The notes: generated from the sequence alone by a model not told the origin. A stretch of 64,000 bases of DNA from Uliginosibacterium sp. (GCA_016718265.1 JADKDZ010000007.1:124001-188000); one strand, 5' to 3'. Positions 54,432 to 63,289 are shown, counted from the stretch's first letter. Numbers and translations: made by a program.

Positions 54432-54837
54432 CGGCGTCGCCTCCCTGTCTTCGTAGCCAACGTTTTTCGAGCCGCCAGGCCAGGTCCACCGCGAAGCCGG
54501 TGGCCAGCATGACGAGGGCGGTGCTCACCACGATGACGAACAGGATCGCCAGCCCGTGCTGGTGAAACAGCGCCGGGTATTGGACGACCGCAATCACCAC
54601 CGGCACAAAAAACAGCAGCATCTCGCGCAACAGCCAGGCGGCGCCATCGGCCACCCATTCGCGGCGCAGCAAGCCCAGCGCCATCAAGCCCAGGGCGATG
54701 GCGATGCCGGCAATACCCGGCGGCACGTTGGGCAGCAGGTGCTGGCTGAGCCAGGTGGCGAGCAACCAGATGGCGATGATCAGCCCGACCTGTGCAAGCG
54801 TGCGGACAAAGCGGCGCAAGGCCGGTGAAAACGACAT
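54415..54837 (-). CDS. lrgA: CidA/LrgA family membrane protein
   Basis: A 140-residue holin-like protein with about four membrane helices; LPNVPPGIAGIAIALGLM and FFVPVVIAVVQY are the family signatures. The ATG at 54837 (MSFSPALRRFV) is used; the open frame extends to 54945. First gene of lrgAB. Confidence 0.85.
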   Translation of the reverse strand: MSFSPALRRFVRTLAQVGLIIAIWLLATWLSQHLLPNVPPGIAGIAIALGLMALGLLRREWVADGAAWLLREMLLFFVPVVIAVVQYPALFHQHGLAILFVIVVSTALVMLATGFAVDLAWRLEKRWLRRQGGDADGEPG

Positions 54838-55177
54838 GGCGGGAGGTTTCGAGACGCGAGACAGCTGCATTCTATGCCCGACCCGAAAGGGCGGCCAGAT
54901 GCTGCAGCGCGCAAAACTGCTTGAGATATTCGCCGGCATTGCCAATAGTGAAGCATCCCCCCGGCGCCCGTACCTGCATCAGTCGCCTCCACGTGAACCG
55001 GGAACAGGCGCCGCACGGGGGGATGCACTTCCGCCACACACCCCTGCCGCAACCGGGCTACACAAAAAAAGATCGCCCCGACCGCCGCCGCAGTCCGCGC
55101 AAAACCAGTACGATTCGCCCGTTTTTCGACGCCCTGCCCCGCCCGGCCAGGGTGGAACGGTTTGCGCGAGGACGTGG
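54838..55177. other. Intergenic region between lrgA and tadA
   Basis: 340 bases between divergent genes. Open frames here are shadows without domains or ribosome sites. It should contain promoters for lrgAB (minus) and tadA (plus); no clear -35/-10 pair stands out. Confidence 0.5.
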
Positions 55178-55648
55178 ATGGCAGAGAACGACGAATTCTT
55201 CATGCGGGAGGCGCTGGCATTGGCGCGCGAGGCCGGCGCGGCAGATGAGGTGCCTGTCGGTGCCGTCGTGGTCTGCGATGGCGAGATTGTGGGGCGCGGG
55301 TTCAATCGCCCTATCGGCCTGCACGACCCGACCGCCCATGCGGAGATCATGGCGCTGCGCGACGCGGCAAGAAACCTCGCCAACTATCGCATTCCGGGTT
55401 GCACGCTGTATGTGACGCTGGAGCCCTGCGCCATGTGCTCCGGCGCGATCTTTCACGCCCGTATTGCACGGGTGGTGTTTGGCGCGCGCGACCCCAAAAC
55501 CGGCGTGGCCGGCAGCGTGATGGACCTGTATGCGCAGGAACGCCTCAATCACCACGCCACGATTGAAGGCGGCGTCCTCGCCGAGGAGTGCGCCCGCCTG
55601 TTGTCGGGGTTCTTTGCCGCCCGCCGCGGCAAGACTTTGCTCGCCTAA
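55178..55648 (+). CDS. tadA: tRNA-specific adenosine deaminase
   Basis: A 156-residue zinc deaminase that converts A34 to inosine in tRNA-Arg(ACG). HAE at residues 54-56 and PCAMC at 83-87 form the zinc and catalytic site; FGARDPKTGVAGS is the typical TadA loop. The ATG at 55178 begins MAENDEFFMREAL. Its stop overlaps the convergent ygfZ stop by four bases. Confidence 0.95.
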   Translation: MAENDEFFMREALALAREAGAADEVPVGAVVVCDGEIVGRGFNRPIGLHDPTAHAEIMALRDAARNLANYRIPGCTLYVTLEPCAMCSGAIFHARIARVVFGARDPKTGVAGSVMDLYAQERLNHHATIEGGVLAEECARLLSGFFAARRGKTLLA

Positions 55649-56652
55649 TCGACGGGGTAAGGCAGCGGCGCAAAGCAGAGCTGTGGCCCGGTCACGCTCC
55701 CGAGGTGCACGACGCCTTCTTCATGCGCCGCCATCTGCAGAACGACGAGAACGGCGTAACCGCCCTCGGGCGCCGGACTGACGCTGACGACTTTGCCCGA
55801 TGATTGCTCGCCAAAGGCGGGGGCGTAGAGATCCTGCCCGATGGCAGGCTCGACCTCTGCCACCAGCTGCGCACGGTACATCCGCTTCTTGAGTTTGCCG
55901 AGGTATTGGGTGCGCGCGACGATTTCCTGGCCCGGATAGCAACCTTTCTGAAAGCTGACACCACCGAGCAGCTCGAAATTCACCATTTGCGCGACGAATT
56001 CGTCCTGCGTGGCCTTGGTGATCAGGGGAATGCCTTCGGCAATATCTTCGTATAGCCAGCGCGCCGTATCCGCCGGCGCGAATTCGGCGGCCAGCACGGC
56101 CCACACTTCATCCAGCGCGTCACGCGGCACGGCAAGGACGACGCGTTGCCCCTGCGGCAATCCCACAACGGTGAGCCCATTCGCCGCACTGGCCGCCGCG
56201 CTCTGCACCGGCGGAAAGCCCGGCAGGGCCGCAAGGCGCGCGCCGCCGTCTGTCAGACCCAGCAGCGCAATTTCGCCCGAGGCATCGCGCACCTTCACTT
56301 TGGCACGCAAGACGTACATCGATAACTTTTTGCTGATTTCGGCGCCCAAGTCTTCCGCGAGGATCAAGCCGAAGCCCGCCTCATCGCGCCAGACCAGGAA
56401 GCTCGCCAGCATCCGGCCCTTGGCGCTGTTGAGGCTGTTCCACTGCACGCCGCCCACCGGCAATTTCTTGATGTCGTTAGAGGTGATGTTATGCAGAAAG
56501 CTCGCGGCCTCTTCGCCGTCGACACGAATGACGCCCAGGTGCGTCAGCGGGCACAGCCCGGCACCACTGCGCGAGAAACACACTTGATTGCCACGCTCAA
56601 TGCGCGCGGTGGGGCACTGTACATTCAAGAAATCGAGCCATTTGGGGTGCAT
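55645..56652 (-). CDS. ygfZ: Folate-binding Fe-S repair protein YgfZ
   Basis: A 335-residue GcvT-like protein. The signature K-G-C-Y-x-G-Q-E is KGCYPGQE at 236-243, including the conserved Cys. YgfZ uses folate in maintaining certain Fe-S enzymes such as MiaB. Divergent from mltG with a 172-base gap. Confidence 0.93.
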   Translation of the reverse strand: MHPKWLDFLNVQCPTARIERGNQVCFSRSGAGLCPLTHLGVIRVDGEEAASFLHNITSNDIKKLPVGGVQWNSLNSAKGRMLASFLVWRDEAGFGLILAEDLGAEISKKLSMYVLRAKVKVRDASGEIALLGLTDGGARLAALPGFPPVQSAAASAANGLTVVGLPQGQRVVLAVPRDALDEVWAVLAAEFAPADTARWLYEDIAEGIPLITKATQDEFVAQMVNFELLGGVSFQKGCYPGQEIVARTQYLGKLKKRMYRAQLVAEVEPAIGQDLYAPAFGEQSSGKVVSVSPAPEGGYAVLVVLQMAAHEEGVVHLGSVTGPQLCFAPLPYPVD

Positions 56653-56824
56653 GTGTTCTGTTCCTGAGAAACCGTTCGGGGAGCACTTCCAGTGCCTGCT
56701 GCAGCTCTGCGGCTGCCGGCGGCCCGGATGTTTCCGCTATTATAGGGCGCCCGGATGCACGACCTCGCGTGTTCGGAGAATTCGACGGTTTGCGACAGAC
56801 CATACGGCTGCAGGGTTCAGCGTC

Positions 56825-57826
56825 ATGATTCGAACGATTTCCCGTCTTTTCAAAACCAGTCTGCTGCTCTGTTTCCTTGCTGCTGGCGCGCTGGCGTATT
56901 TCGCCACCCGCCCGATCGAGCTGGCCCAGACCCCGGTGGATTTCGAGATCGCCCGCGGCGACAGCATGCGGGTGATTTCGCAGCGCATTGCCCAGGCAGG
57001 CGTCAAGGTCTGGCCGCCCGTTCTGACCTGGGGTGCACGTCTCTCCGGCCACGCCATCCGGATCAAGGCCGGCAGCTATCGCATCGAGCAGTCGCTGAGC
57101 CTGTGGGACTTGATCCGCCTGCTCTCCACCGGCTCCAACGCCTACGCCGACATGACCATCGTCGAGGGCTGGAGTTTCGCCCGCTTACGGTCAGAAATGA
57201 ATGCCAAACCAGATCTGCGGCACGACACCCTGGGCCTGAAAGACGATGAAGTCATGGCAAAACTCGGCTTCGGCCCGCAGCGCGCCGAAGGGCTGTTTTT
57301 CCCGGACACCTATAGTTTCGCCCGCGGCAGCAGCGATCTGGAGCTATTGAAGCGCGCGTATCAACGGATGGCCGAAATCCTCGATGCGGAGTGGCAAACG
57401 CGCTCGGCCACGCTACCCCTGAAGACGCCTTACGAGGCGCTGGTGCTGGCTTCGGTGGTTGAGAAAGAGACCGGCAAGGCCAGCGACCGCGGCTTGATTG
57501 CCTCGGTTTTCGTTAACCGCCTGCGCCTGGGCATGCCGCTGCAAAGTGACCCCACCGTCATTTACGGCTTGGGGCCGAATTTCGATGGCAACCTGCGCAA
57601 ACGGGATCTGCAGGCAGACACGGCCTACAACACCTACACCCGCAACGGTCTCCCCCCGACGCCCATCGCGCTGCCCGGCCAAGCCGCCTTGCATGCGACC
57701 CTGCAGCCGCAGACCTCGAACTATCTGTACTTCGTCGCCAAAGGCGATGGCTCAAGCAAATTTTCCCGCAGCCTTGACGAACACAACAGCGCCGTTGCGC
57801 AATACCAGAAGGCGAGCAAGAAATGA
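56825..57826 (+). CDS. mltG: Endolytic murein transglycosylase MltG
   Basis: A 333-residue YceG/MltG protein that cuts nascent glycan strands. One N-terminal membrane helix (about 9-27), a LysM-like domain, and the catalytic segment ASVVEKETG (209-217). GLFFPDTYSF and PLQSDPTVIYGLG are family landmarks. The ATG at 56825 is used; the frame opens at 56588 inside ygfZ. Overlaps tmk by ATGA. First gene of a broken mltG-tmk-holB-pilZ-tatD operon. Confidence 0.94.
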   Translation: MIRTISRLFKTSLLLCFLAAGALAYFATRPIELAQTPVDFEIARGDSMRVISQRIAQAGVKVWPPVLTWGARLSGHAIRIKAGSYRIEQSLSLWDLIRLLSTGSNAYADMTIVEGWSFARLRSEMNAKPDLRHDTLGLKDDEVMAKLGFGPQRAEGLFFPDTYSFARGSSDLELLKRAYQRMAEILDAEWQTRSATLPLKTPYEALVLASVVEKETGKASDRGLIASVFVNRLRLGMPLQSDPTVIYGLGPNFDGNLRKRDLQADTAYNTYTRNGLPPTPIALPGQAALHATLQPQTSNYLYFVAKGDGSSKFSRSLDEHNSAVAQYQKASKK

Positions 57827-58458
57827 GTGTGCGTAATACGCCGCGCCAAGGTCGATTTGTGACCTTTGAAGGCATCGATGGCGCCGGCAAGAGCTCGCAG
57901 ATTGCAGCAGCCAGCAAATGGGCCAGCCAGGCAGGCTGGGAGCTGGTCTGCAGCCGCGAGCCAGGCGGTACGCCGCTGGGCGAAAAGCTGCGTGAATTGC
58001 TGCTGCACGAGCCCATGCACCTGGAAACCGAAGCTTTGCTGATGTTCGCAGCACGCCGGGAGCATCTCGCGCAAATCATTGAACCCGCACTGGCACGCGG
58101 CGCGTTCGTCCTCTGTGATCGGTTCAGCGACGCCACCTACGCTTATCAGCACGGCGGCCGCGGGCTCGACGCGGCGAAATTTGCGGCGCTGGAGCAGTGG
58201 GTGCATCCCACGCGCCAGCCCGACCTGACCTTTGTGTTCGACGTGTCGCCCGACATCGCTGCCGCGCGCCTGGTGAGGGGCCGGGCCGATGCAGATAAAT
58301 TCGAGCGCGAGCAGCAGGATTTTTTTCAGCGCGTGCGCCAGGCCTACCTGGACCGCGCTGCCTCGTCAGGCGGACGCATTGTGGTCATAGACGCCGGCCA
58401 ATCAATAGAGGCCGTGTGCGCGGCCGTTCTGGCTTGCCTGCAGGAACGTTTTGGATGA
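57823..58458 (+). CDS. tmk: Thymidylate kinase
   Basis: A 211-residue dTMP kinase. P-loop GIDGAGKSS, the DRFSDATYAYQ segment (DR(Y/F/H)) and LVRGRADADKFE lid region are present. Coupled to mltG and holB by four-base overlaps. Confidence 0.95.
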   Translation: MSVRNTPRQGRFVTFEGIDGAGKSSQIAAASKWASQAGWELVCSREPGGTPLGEKLRELLLHEPMHLETEALLMFAARREHLAQIIEPALARGAFVLCDRFSDATYAYQHGGRGLDAAKFAALEQWVHPTRQPDLTFVFDVSPDIAAARLVRGRADADKFEREQQDFFQRVRQAYLDRAASSGGRIVVIDAGQSIEAVCAAVLACLQERFG

Positions 58459-59534
58459 GCCACGCCGCCTTGCCTGAGTGGCTGCTGCCCATGTGGCGTG
58501 ATCTGCACGCGCGCCGCGACCGCCTGCCCCACGCACTGCTGCTCACCGGGGCGAGCGGCAGCGGCAAGCGGGTATTTGCCGAGCATCTGTGTCAGGCCCT
58601 GCTGTGTCGTCGGCCAGATGCGCAAGGATTCGCCTGTGGTGAGTGCGAGGACTGTCGCTGGGCGGCATCCGGTAATCACCCCGATATTCTGCGCGTAGTG
58701 CCGGCGGCCGATCAGGACGAGGCGAACGACGACAGCGAAGCCACCGAGGCCGCCACCAAGAAAGAAAAAGCGCGTTCCAGCCAGATTCTCATCGATCAGG
58801 TCCGCACGCTGCAGGCAGCGCTGGAGCTCGGCGCAGGCGGGCACGCAGGCGGGCGCCGCATCGTCATCCTGGAGCCCGCGGAAGCCATGAATGTGGCGGC
58901 CGCCAACGCACTGCTCAAATTGCTCGAAGAGCCAGGACAGGGGCTGCTCTTCCTGATGATTGCGCACGCCCCCAAGCGCTTGCTGCCGACCATTCGCAGC
59001 CGCTGCCAGGTGTTGGCCTTTCCACGCCCGAGCGACGCAGACACCGTGGGGTGGGTCCGCGAGGGTGGTATCCCGAATGCCGCAGCCTTGCTCGGCTTCT
59101 GCGGCGGCTTACCGCTATTGGCCGAACGCATGCATGAAAGCGGCCTGGACACCATCCGCCGGCAGTTGGCGGAAGAGCTCGCCCGCCTGCCCGCGAGTGA
59201 TCCGCTCAAGCTCGCCGCCCAATGGGACGCGCGTCTCAAGGCCAAAGACGCCGCCGAGCGCGGGTTCGATCTGGCCAGCTTGATCTCGTGGATACAACGC
59301 TGGCTGAGTGATGGCGCGCGGGGAGCGCTGGGCTTGCCCGCTCGGTTTTATGCGGACTTCCAGACCGAGCTTACGCGCCTGTCGGGCGGACAGCATGCAG
59401 CCTGGATCGCCTGCTTCCGGGAATTCCACACCTACCGGGCCGTCGCACACCATCCTTTGAACGCGCGGCTATTGCTTGAGGAGCTGTTCCTGGTACTACA
59501 CCGACGAACGTCACCGCCTCGCAAACCCCGCTAA
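58455..59534 (+). CDS. holB: DNA polymerase III delta' subunit
   Basis: A 359-residue clamp-loader subunit. Degenerate Walker A GASGSGKRV, zinc cysteines (CRRPDAQGFACGECEDC region), LLKLLEEPGQG and the SRC-type motif RSRCQVLAF are visible. A charged insertion near residues 88-110 (DEANDDSEATEAATKKEK) is longer than usual. The start overlaps tmk by ATGA. pilZ, the usual next gene, is missing here and found at 35.9 kb. Confidence 0.93.
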   Translation: MSHAALPEWLLPMWRDLHARRDRLPHALLLTGASGSGKRVFAEHLCQALLCRRPDAQGFACGECEDCRWAASGNHPDILRVVPAADQDEANDDSEATEAATKKEKARSSQILIDQVRTLQAALELGAGGHAGGRRIVILEPAEAMNVAAANALLKLLEEPGQGLLFLMIAHAPKRLLPTIRSRCQVLAFPRPSDADTVGWVREGGIPNAAALLGFCGGLPLLAERMHESGLDTIRRQLAEELARLPASDPLKLAAQWDARLKAKDAAERGFDLASLISWIQRWLSDGARGALGLPARFYADFQTELTRLSGGQHAAWIACFREFHTYRAVAHHPLNARLLLEELFLVLHRRTSPPRKPR

Positions 59535-59580
59535 ACAGCGGCTTGAAGTGGCTTTATCACGACCGCTTGCGATATCCGGC

Positions 59581-59609
59581 TTGACCGCGAGAAATGGGCT
59601 TGTTATAAA
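59581..59609 (+). promoter_or_regulatory. Sigma-70 promoter of hupB
   Basis: TTGACC at 59581-59586, a 17-base spacer and TATAAA at 59604-59609. Transcription would start about 100 bases before the hupB start codon. Confidence 0.7.
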
Positions 59610-59714
59610 AGTTCCCGCAGCCAGAATACCCGTGCCGTACGCGTCCAGACGGCGCCAGCGCTTGTCGCATGGCAATCCGTCTTAATCGAGAACAGTAAAC
59701 TTGAGGGGGTTGTT

Positions 59715-59987
59715 GTGAACAAATCTGAATTGGTTGAAATCATTGCGAAACAAGCGGAAATATCGAAGGCAGCAGCCGGCCGTGCACTGGATGCCACCAT
59801 CGTTGCGATCAAGCAGTCTCTGAAGAAAAATCAAGACGTTACCCTGGTGGGCTTTGGTACATTTTCGGTCGGCAAGCGTGCCGCTCGCACCGGCCGCAAC
59901 CCGCGCACCGGCGACACCATCAAGATCAAGGCAGCCAAGGTACCAAAATTCCGCCCTGGCAAAGCGCTGAAAGATGCGGTAAACTAA
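59715..59987 (+). CDS. hupB: DNA-binding protein HU-beta
   Basis: A 90-residue HU protein: MNKSELVEIIAKQAEISKAA at the N-terminus and the DNA-binding arm RTGRNPRTGDTIKI. The start codon is GTG, preceded by GAGGGGG. In most Beta- and Gammaproteobacteria hupB directly follows lon; here it follows holB, while lon is 21 kb away on the other strand. A tRNA-Val gene follows, as it does behind hupB in several betaproteobacteria I know of. Confidence 0.95.
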   Translation: MNKSELVEIIAKQAEISKAAAGRALDATIVAIKQSLKKNQDVTLVGFGTFSVGKRAARTGRNPRTGDTIKIKAAKVPKFRPGKALKDAVN

Positions 59988-60029
59988 TCGTCTTTCCTGA
60001 AACGCACATCAATCAGCGTTTTGGTGTGT

Positions 60030-60105
60030 GGGTGCTTAGCTCAGCTGGTAGAGCGTCGCCCTTACAAGGCGAATGTCGGCGGTTCGATCCCGTCAGCACC
60101 CACCA
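60030..60105 (+). tRNA. tRNA-Val (TAC)
   Basis: A 76-nt cloverleaf, acceptor GGGTGCT, anticodon loop CTTACAA (anticodon TAC), T-arm GGTTCGATCCC, encoded CCA. It lies 42 bases after hupB and before a terminator. Confidence 0.97.
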
Positions 60106-60116
60106 GAGCAGAAGTG

Positions 60117-60143
60117 AAAAACCCGGTCAAGCCGGGTTTTTTC
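60117..60143 (+). terminator. Intrinsic terminator after tRNA-Val
   Basis: AACCCGG and CCGGGTT pair around TCAAG, extended by an A/T stem, with six T at the end. Ends the hupB-tRNA-Val unit. Confidence 0.85.
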
Positions 60144-60183
60144 TTTTGGGGTGCTGAATAGTTCTGGCGAATGCTGCCCCCGC

Positions 60184-60345
60184 TTACTTCTTGCCAATCA
60201 GGCCCAGCAGCCCGATCACCACCAGAATCAGCGGCCACCACGTGCGAAGCACACCACCAATATGCGCAAAGCTGAGCCAGCCAAGATTATTCATCAAGAA
60301 TAGGGCTCCAATCACGATCAAGCCGATCGAACCGATTCTGGACAT
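60184..60345 (-). CDS. Small membrane protein, LiaI/DUF5668-like
   Basis: A 53-residue protein made of two hydrophobic helices (IGSIGLIVIGALFLMNNLGW and WWPLILVVIGLLGLIG) joined by a short loop. The pattern IG..LI..G..FL..NLGW...WPL.L...G matches the LiaI-LiaF-like/DUF5668 transmembrane region. The ATG at 60345 with AGGAGA eight bases upstream fixes the start. Function unknown. Confidence 0.75.
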   Translation of the reverse strand: MSRIGSIGLIVIGALFLMNNLGWLSFAHIGGVLRTWWPLILVVIGLLGLIGKK

Positions 60346-60474
60346 GCGCGTCTCCTGATTTTGTCGAGGCGACACTCTGCCAGCCGAGGCCGCTGCGAGC
60401 AAGGGGAATGGGCGCCGCCAGAGATTCTGGCCGCGCCGGGCACTACATCGCATGGCACATCAGCGCACGCTCGC

Positions 60475-61752
60475 TCAGAACTCGTAGGCCCCGATATCCG
60501 GCGCACCGCCACGTGGCACAGGGTTCTTCAGGTAATCCATGGCATAGCCCGCCGTCGCGCCCGCATTGATCGCTGGACTCGTGGCTTTCAACCTTAGGTC
60601 AAGTGTCGACGTATTGACGCGCTCGCCCTGCAACGAGAAGCTCACGAACTGCGGGTCAAGAATGCGATCAGAGCTACCGAGGCTCGCCGTACCCGAGGTA
60701 TCAAACTTGCCCGCCCCGGTTAGCCAGTAGATATTGTGATCGTGCACGAACTTGGCGCCCATCGCATTGTGGGTAATCTTGTGGTTCGTCACGATCAGGT
60801 TATTCCTGAGCACGATAGAGCTCAGCATCGGATCAGTATTACGAGCGGGATCCTGCAAGTCTCTCAGCATTCCGACAACCCCCCAGCCGCCGGGCTTGGC
60901 GGGTTGAAGCGGCACAATCGTGTTGTTCTCAATTTTCACGTCATAGATCAGCTTGTGATCCAGGGTATCGAGCGGCTCAGTATGATCAAAGTGGAATTCA
61001 AGCGCTGACTCTGCCCCGTTAACATAAACGTTGTACGCAATCTGCATTCTTGTTACCGCACCGTATGCTTCCATGAACAGCAGCGCGCTATCAATGTAGT
61101 TGTGATGGATTCTGATGTCGTCGGAGACGTAGTTGTAGCCGCCATTGCTCGGTCCGACATAGCCGTAGTACTCAAACGCACTCCCGTCCGGTGTCGGAAG
61201 ATCGTTTACGACACAGGAGACCAGACGGTTCCAGGCAAATTCCAGATCCTTGCCGACCACGAGGACACAGATGCCGCCACTCGGGCTCCCTTTTGAGCCA
61301 ATGTCATGAATGTAGTTTGACAATATTTTGTGGTGCTCACCAGAAACACTGATGCCACCTGCCGCAGCATCGATCTCCATGCCACCCACCACGACGTGAT
61401 GACTGCCAAATCCCAGGTTCACCCCCTGTACGGAGGCAGCGTTTCGCACGCGGATGTCAAGAATGTGGATATAGGCGCCAGACGTCCCGACGGCGTCGAA
61501 ACGCTTTGTTTTGTCCCACAGCGCGCGGGGATCATCGATGGTGGGAGGCTCCCCTGTTCCATAGGCCTCAATGATCACCGGGGCGCTGGCGCTGCCATTG
61601 GCGTGATCCAGAAGCAGATGCTGATTCTTGAAAACGGATCCGCGCGCCAAGCGAACGACATCGCCTGGCACCAGGCTGACTTTGTGAAGTTGATCCAGGG
61701 TCTTCCACGCTTTTGCCGGACTCCGGCCGTCATTCGTATCCAGACCATTCAC
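60475..61752 (-). CDS. Right-handed beta-helix domain, 3' part of a frameshifted gene
   Basis: About 425 residues of parallel beta-helix (HHKILSNYIHDIG, DIRIHHNYIDSALLF, NNTIVPLQP, LRNNLIVTNHKI), ending in GGAPDIGAYEF, the common C-terminus of such secreted or surface polysaccharide-acting proteins. The apparent start is an internal GTG within YYVDSVNG; the frame stays open upstream through LNDESLAIYRAKPNAPAYYV to the poly-Ser tract (61869). With one base removed near 61870 it joins the lipoprotein/FN3 frame into a protein of about 762 residues. No signal peptide of its own, so it should not be exported unless the frames join. Confidence 0.8.
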   Translation of the reverse strand: MNGLDTNDGRSPAKAWKTLDQLHKVSLVPGDVVRLARGSVFKNQHLLLDHANGSASAPVIIEAYGTGEPPTIDDPRALWDKTKRFDAVGTSGAYIHILDIRVRNAASVQGVNLGFGSHHVVVGGMEIDAAAGGISVSGEHHKILSNYIHDIGSKGSPSGGICVLVVGKDLEFAWNRLVSCVVNDLPTPDGSAFEYYGYVGPSNGGYNYVSDDIRIHHNYIDSALLFMEAYGAVTRMQIAYNVYVNGAESALEFHFDHTEPLDTLDHKLIYDVKIENNTIVPLQPAKPGGWGVVGMLRDLQDPARNTDPMLSSIVLRNNLIVTNHKITHNAMGAKFVHDHNIYWLTGAGKFDTSGTASLGSSDRILDPQFVSFSLQGERVNTSTLDLRLKATSPAINAGATAGYAMDYLKNPVPRGGAPDIGAYEF

Positions 61753-61753
61753 G

Positions 61754-62761
61754 CTATCGACGTAATATGCGGGCGCATTCGGCTTGGCGCGATAGATTGC
61801 GAGGCTTTCGTCGTTCAGGCCAATCGGGGCTCGCCCGCCCGAGCTGCTGGATGAACTGGAGCTGCTGCTCGCTGGAACTGCTGGAACTGCTCGATGAACT
61901 CGAACTGCTGCCTCCGGAGCTGCTTGACGAGCTGGAGCTGCTGCTTGAAGAGCTGCTGCTGGAGGACGAAGACGACGACGAGCTCGAACTGGAGCTCGAA
62001 CTGGAACTGGACGAGGCAGAGCCGCTTGGCAGGGTCATCACCCGCACGACGGTCATCGCCGAAACGTTGCCAGCTGCATCACGCGCGCGTACCGCGAGGC
62101 TGTAAGCCGTCGCGGGCTGTAGCCCCGTCAAGGTGTAGCTCAGGGCGCTGCCACTGACACTGGAAATCTGAACGCCATCCCGGATGATCTCGTAGATGCT
62201 GATCCCGACATCGTCGCTGGCGGCGTCCCAGCTCACGCTGACGGAATTTTGTGTGGCACCAGCCGCCCGCACATTCTCCGGCGCACTCGGCGGCTGCGTG
62301 TCCTTGACCGCGCTGGAAGCCGGCGTAAAGCCCACAATCTCGACCGAGAAGTCGGACGCGTTGCCCGCACCGTCTTTTGCCTTCACGAGGTAGCGATAGC
62401 TGGTACTCGGGCTGACACCGCTATCCACAAAGACCAGAGTAGGCGCACTCACAGTACCCAAGTAGCTGCCGTTCCGGTAGACGTCATAGGCCGATACCGA
62501 GACGTTGTCGGTTGACTCCGCCCAACTCAGCACAATGCTGCCCGGCGTGGCGCCGGCGATCCTGAGGCTCGCGGGCGCGCTGGGAGGCTGTGTGTCGATC
62601 GTCGCCGGAGCACCACCCGACCCGGAGCTTGAGGACAACGCACCATTGTTACCCGCCTCACCCTCCGTGACTCCGCCACCCCCACCGCCACACGCCTGTA
62701 GCAACAAAGCCAGCACAGCCACGGCCGCACACCGGTAAACACGATCAAACTGAGTCGCCAT
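61754..62761 (-). CDS. FN3 lipoprotein with poly-Ser linker, 5' part of a frameshifted gene
   Basis: About 335 residues. Lipoprotein signal with lipobox LLQAC (Cys24/25) and a Gly-rich tether, then two fibronectin type III domains (about 57-145 and 152-245, each starting DTQPPSAP), then a run of some 45 serines broken by GG. After the serines the frame drifts into EQQLQFIQQLGRASPDW and stops at 61754; the serine coding clearly continues in the next frame. ATG at 62761 has GGGGGAATG upstream; an ATG three bases earlier is possible. FN3 plus Ser linker plus beta-helix is a known layout of secreted carbohydrate-active proteins. Confidence 0.8.
   Translation of the reverse strand: MATQFDRVYRCAAVAVLALLLQACGGGGGGVTEGEAGNNGALSSSSGSGGAPATIDTQPPSAPASLRIAGATPGSIVLSWAESTDNVSVSAYDVYRNGSYLGTVSAPTLVFVDSGVSPSTSYRYLVKAKDGAGNASDFSVEIVGFTPASSAVKDTQPPSAPENVRAAGATQNSVSVSWDAASDDVGISIYEIIRDGVQISSVSGSALSYTLTGLQPATAYSLAVRARDAAGNVSAMTVVRVMTLPSGSASSSSSSSSSSSSSSSSSSSSSSSSSSSSSSSSSGGSSSSSSSSSSSSSEQQLQFIQQLGRASPDWPERRKPRNLSRQAECARILRR
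61840..62014 (-). repeat. Poly-serine microsatellite-like tract with frameshift
   Basis: Serine codons (AGC, TCC, AGT, TCG, TCA) run from 62014 to 61871 in one frame and from 61869 to 61840 in the next; the single extra base is at about 61870. The repeat of near-identical triplets is prone to slippage. Confidence 0.85.
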
Positions 62762-62764
62762 CAT

Positions 62765-63289
62765 TCCCCCTGAGTCCTGGCAGGACGCAACCGCACGAAA
62801 AGTAATGCAGTAGAACTGTTATCAGAACTTGCATAGTACTAAAGCAGATACCTTCACAGGGAGCATGTACTCGCAGGCAGAATTCAAGGTTTGCTTCTTG
62901 CCAACAAGCCAAAGACGGGGCATCACGAAGACGCACTACCAGAGCGGATCTGCGAGCCAGTACGCCTAAGACCATTTAACTGCAACGGTTTTCAGGCATC
63001 ACTCTCTGAAACCCGCATGAATAAACGATCTTCGAGATAACAGGCCAGGCTTCATTGCCGCGTATCGCTATCTGCCGTCGGTCGGAAAGAGCTTATCCCT
63101 GTCCTTCGGATCGGGATGGGTAGAGGCCGGCTTTCAGGGGGAGCGCAACCTGACGTTACCGTTTGCGGCGCGCCTAATGCCTTCGTTTAAGTTTGACGTG
63201 CGTGGCGTACCTAAGCGCCCCGCCCACTTGCGAATCAATCCCCTCCCCGGCACCATGTCGACTCCCTCCCGGCGTCAGCGTGCCTCTGC
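62765..63289. other. Intergenic region before the rhomboid gene
   Basis: 525 bases in which I see no supported gene. Composition is less GC-rich near 62800-62890. It lies between divergent genes and should hold both promoters; no strong box pair was found. The GTG start of the next gene has only a weak ribosome site. Confidence 0.5.

Noticed and set aside
61840..62014. Poly-serine region as a coding repeat of a separate protein on the plus strand (Leu/Glu-rich frame)
   Set aside because: The plus-strand frame is a low-complexity mirror; the FN3 and beta-helix domains on the minus strand define the coding strand.
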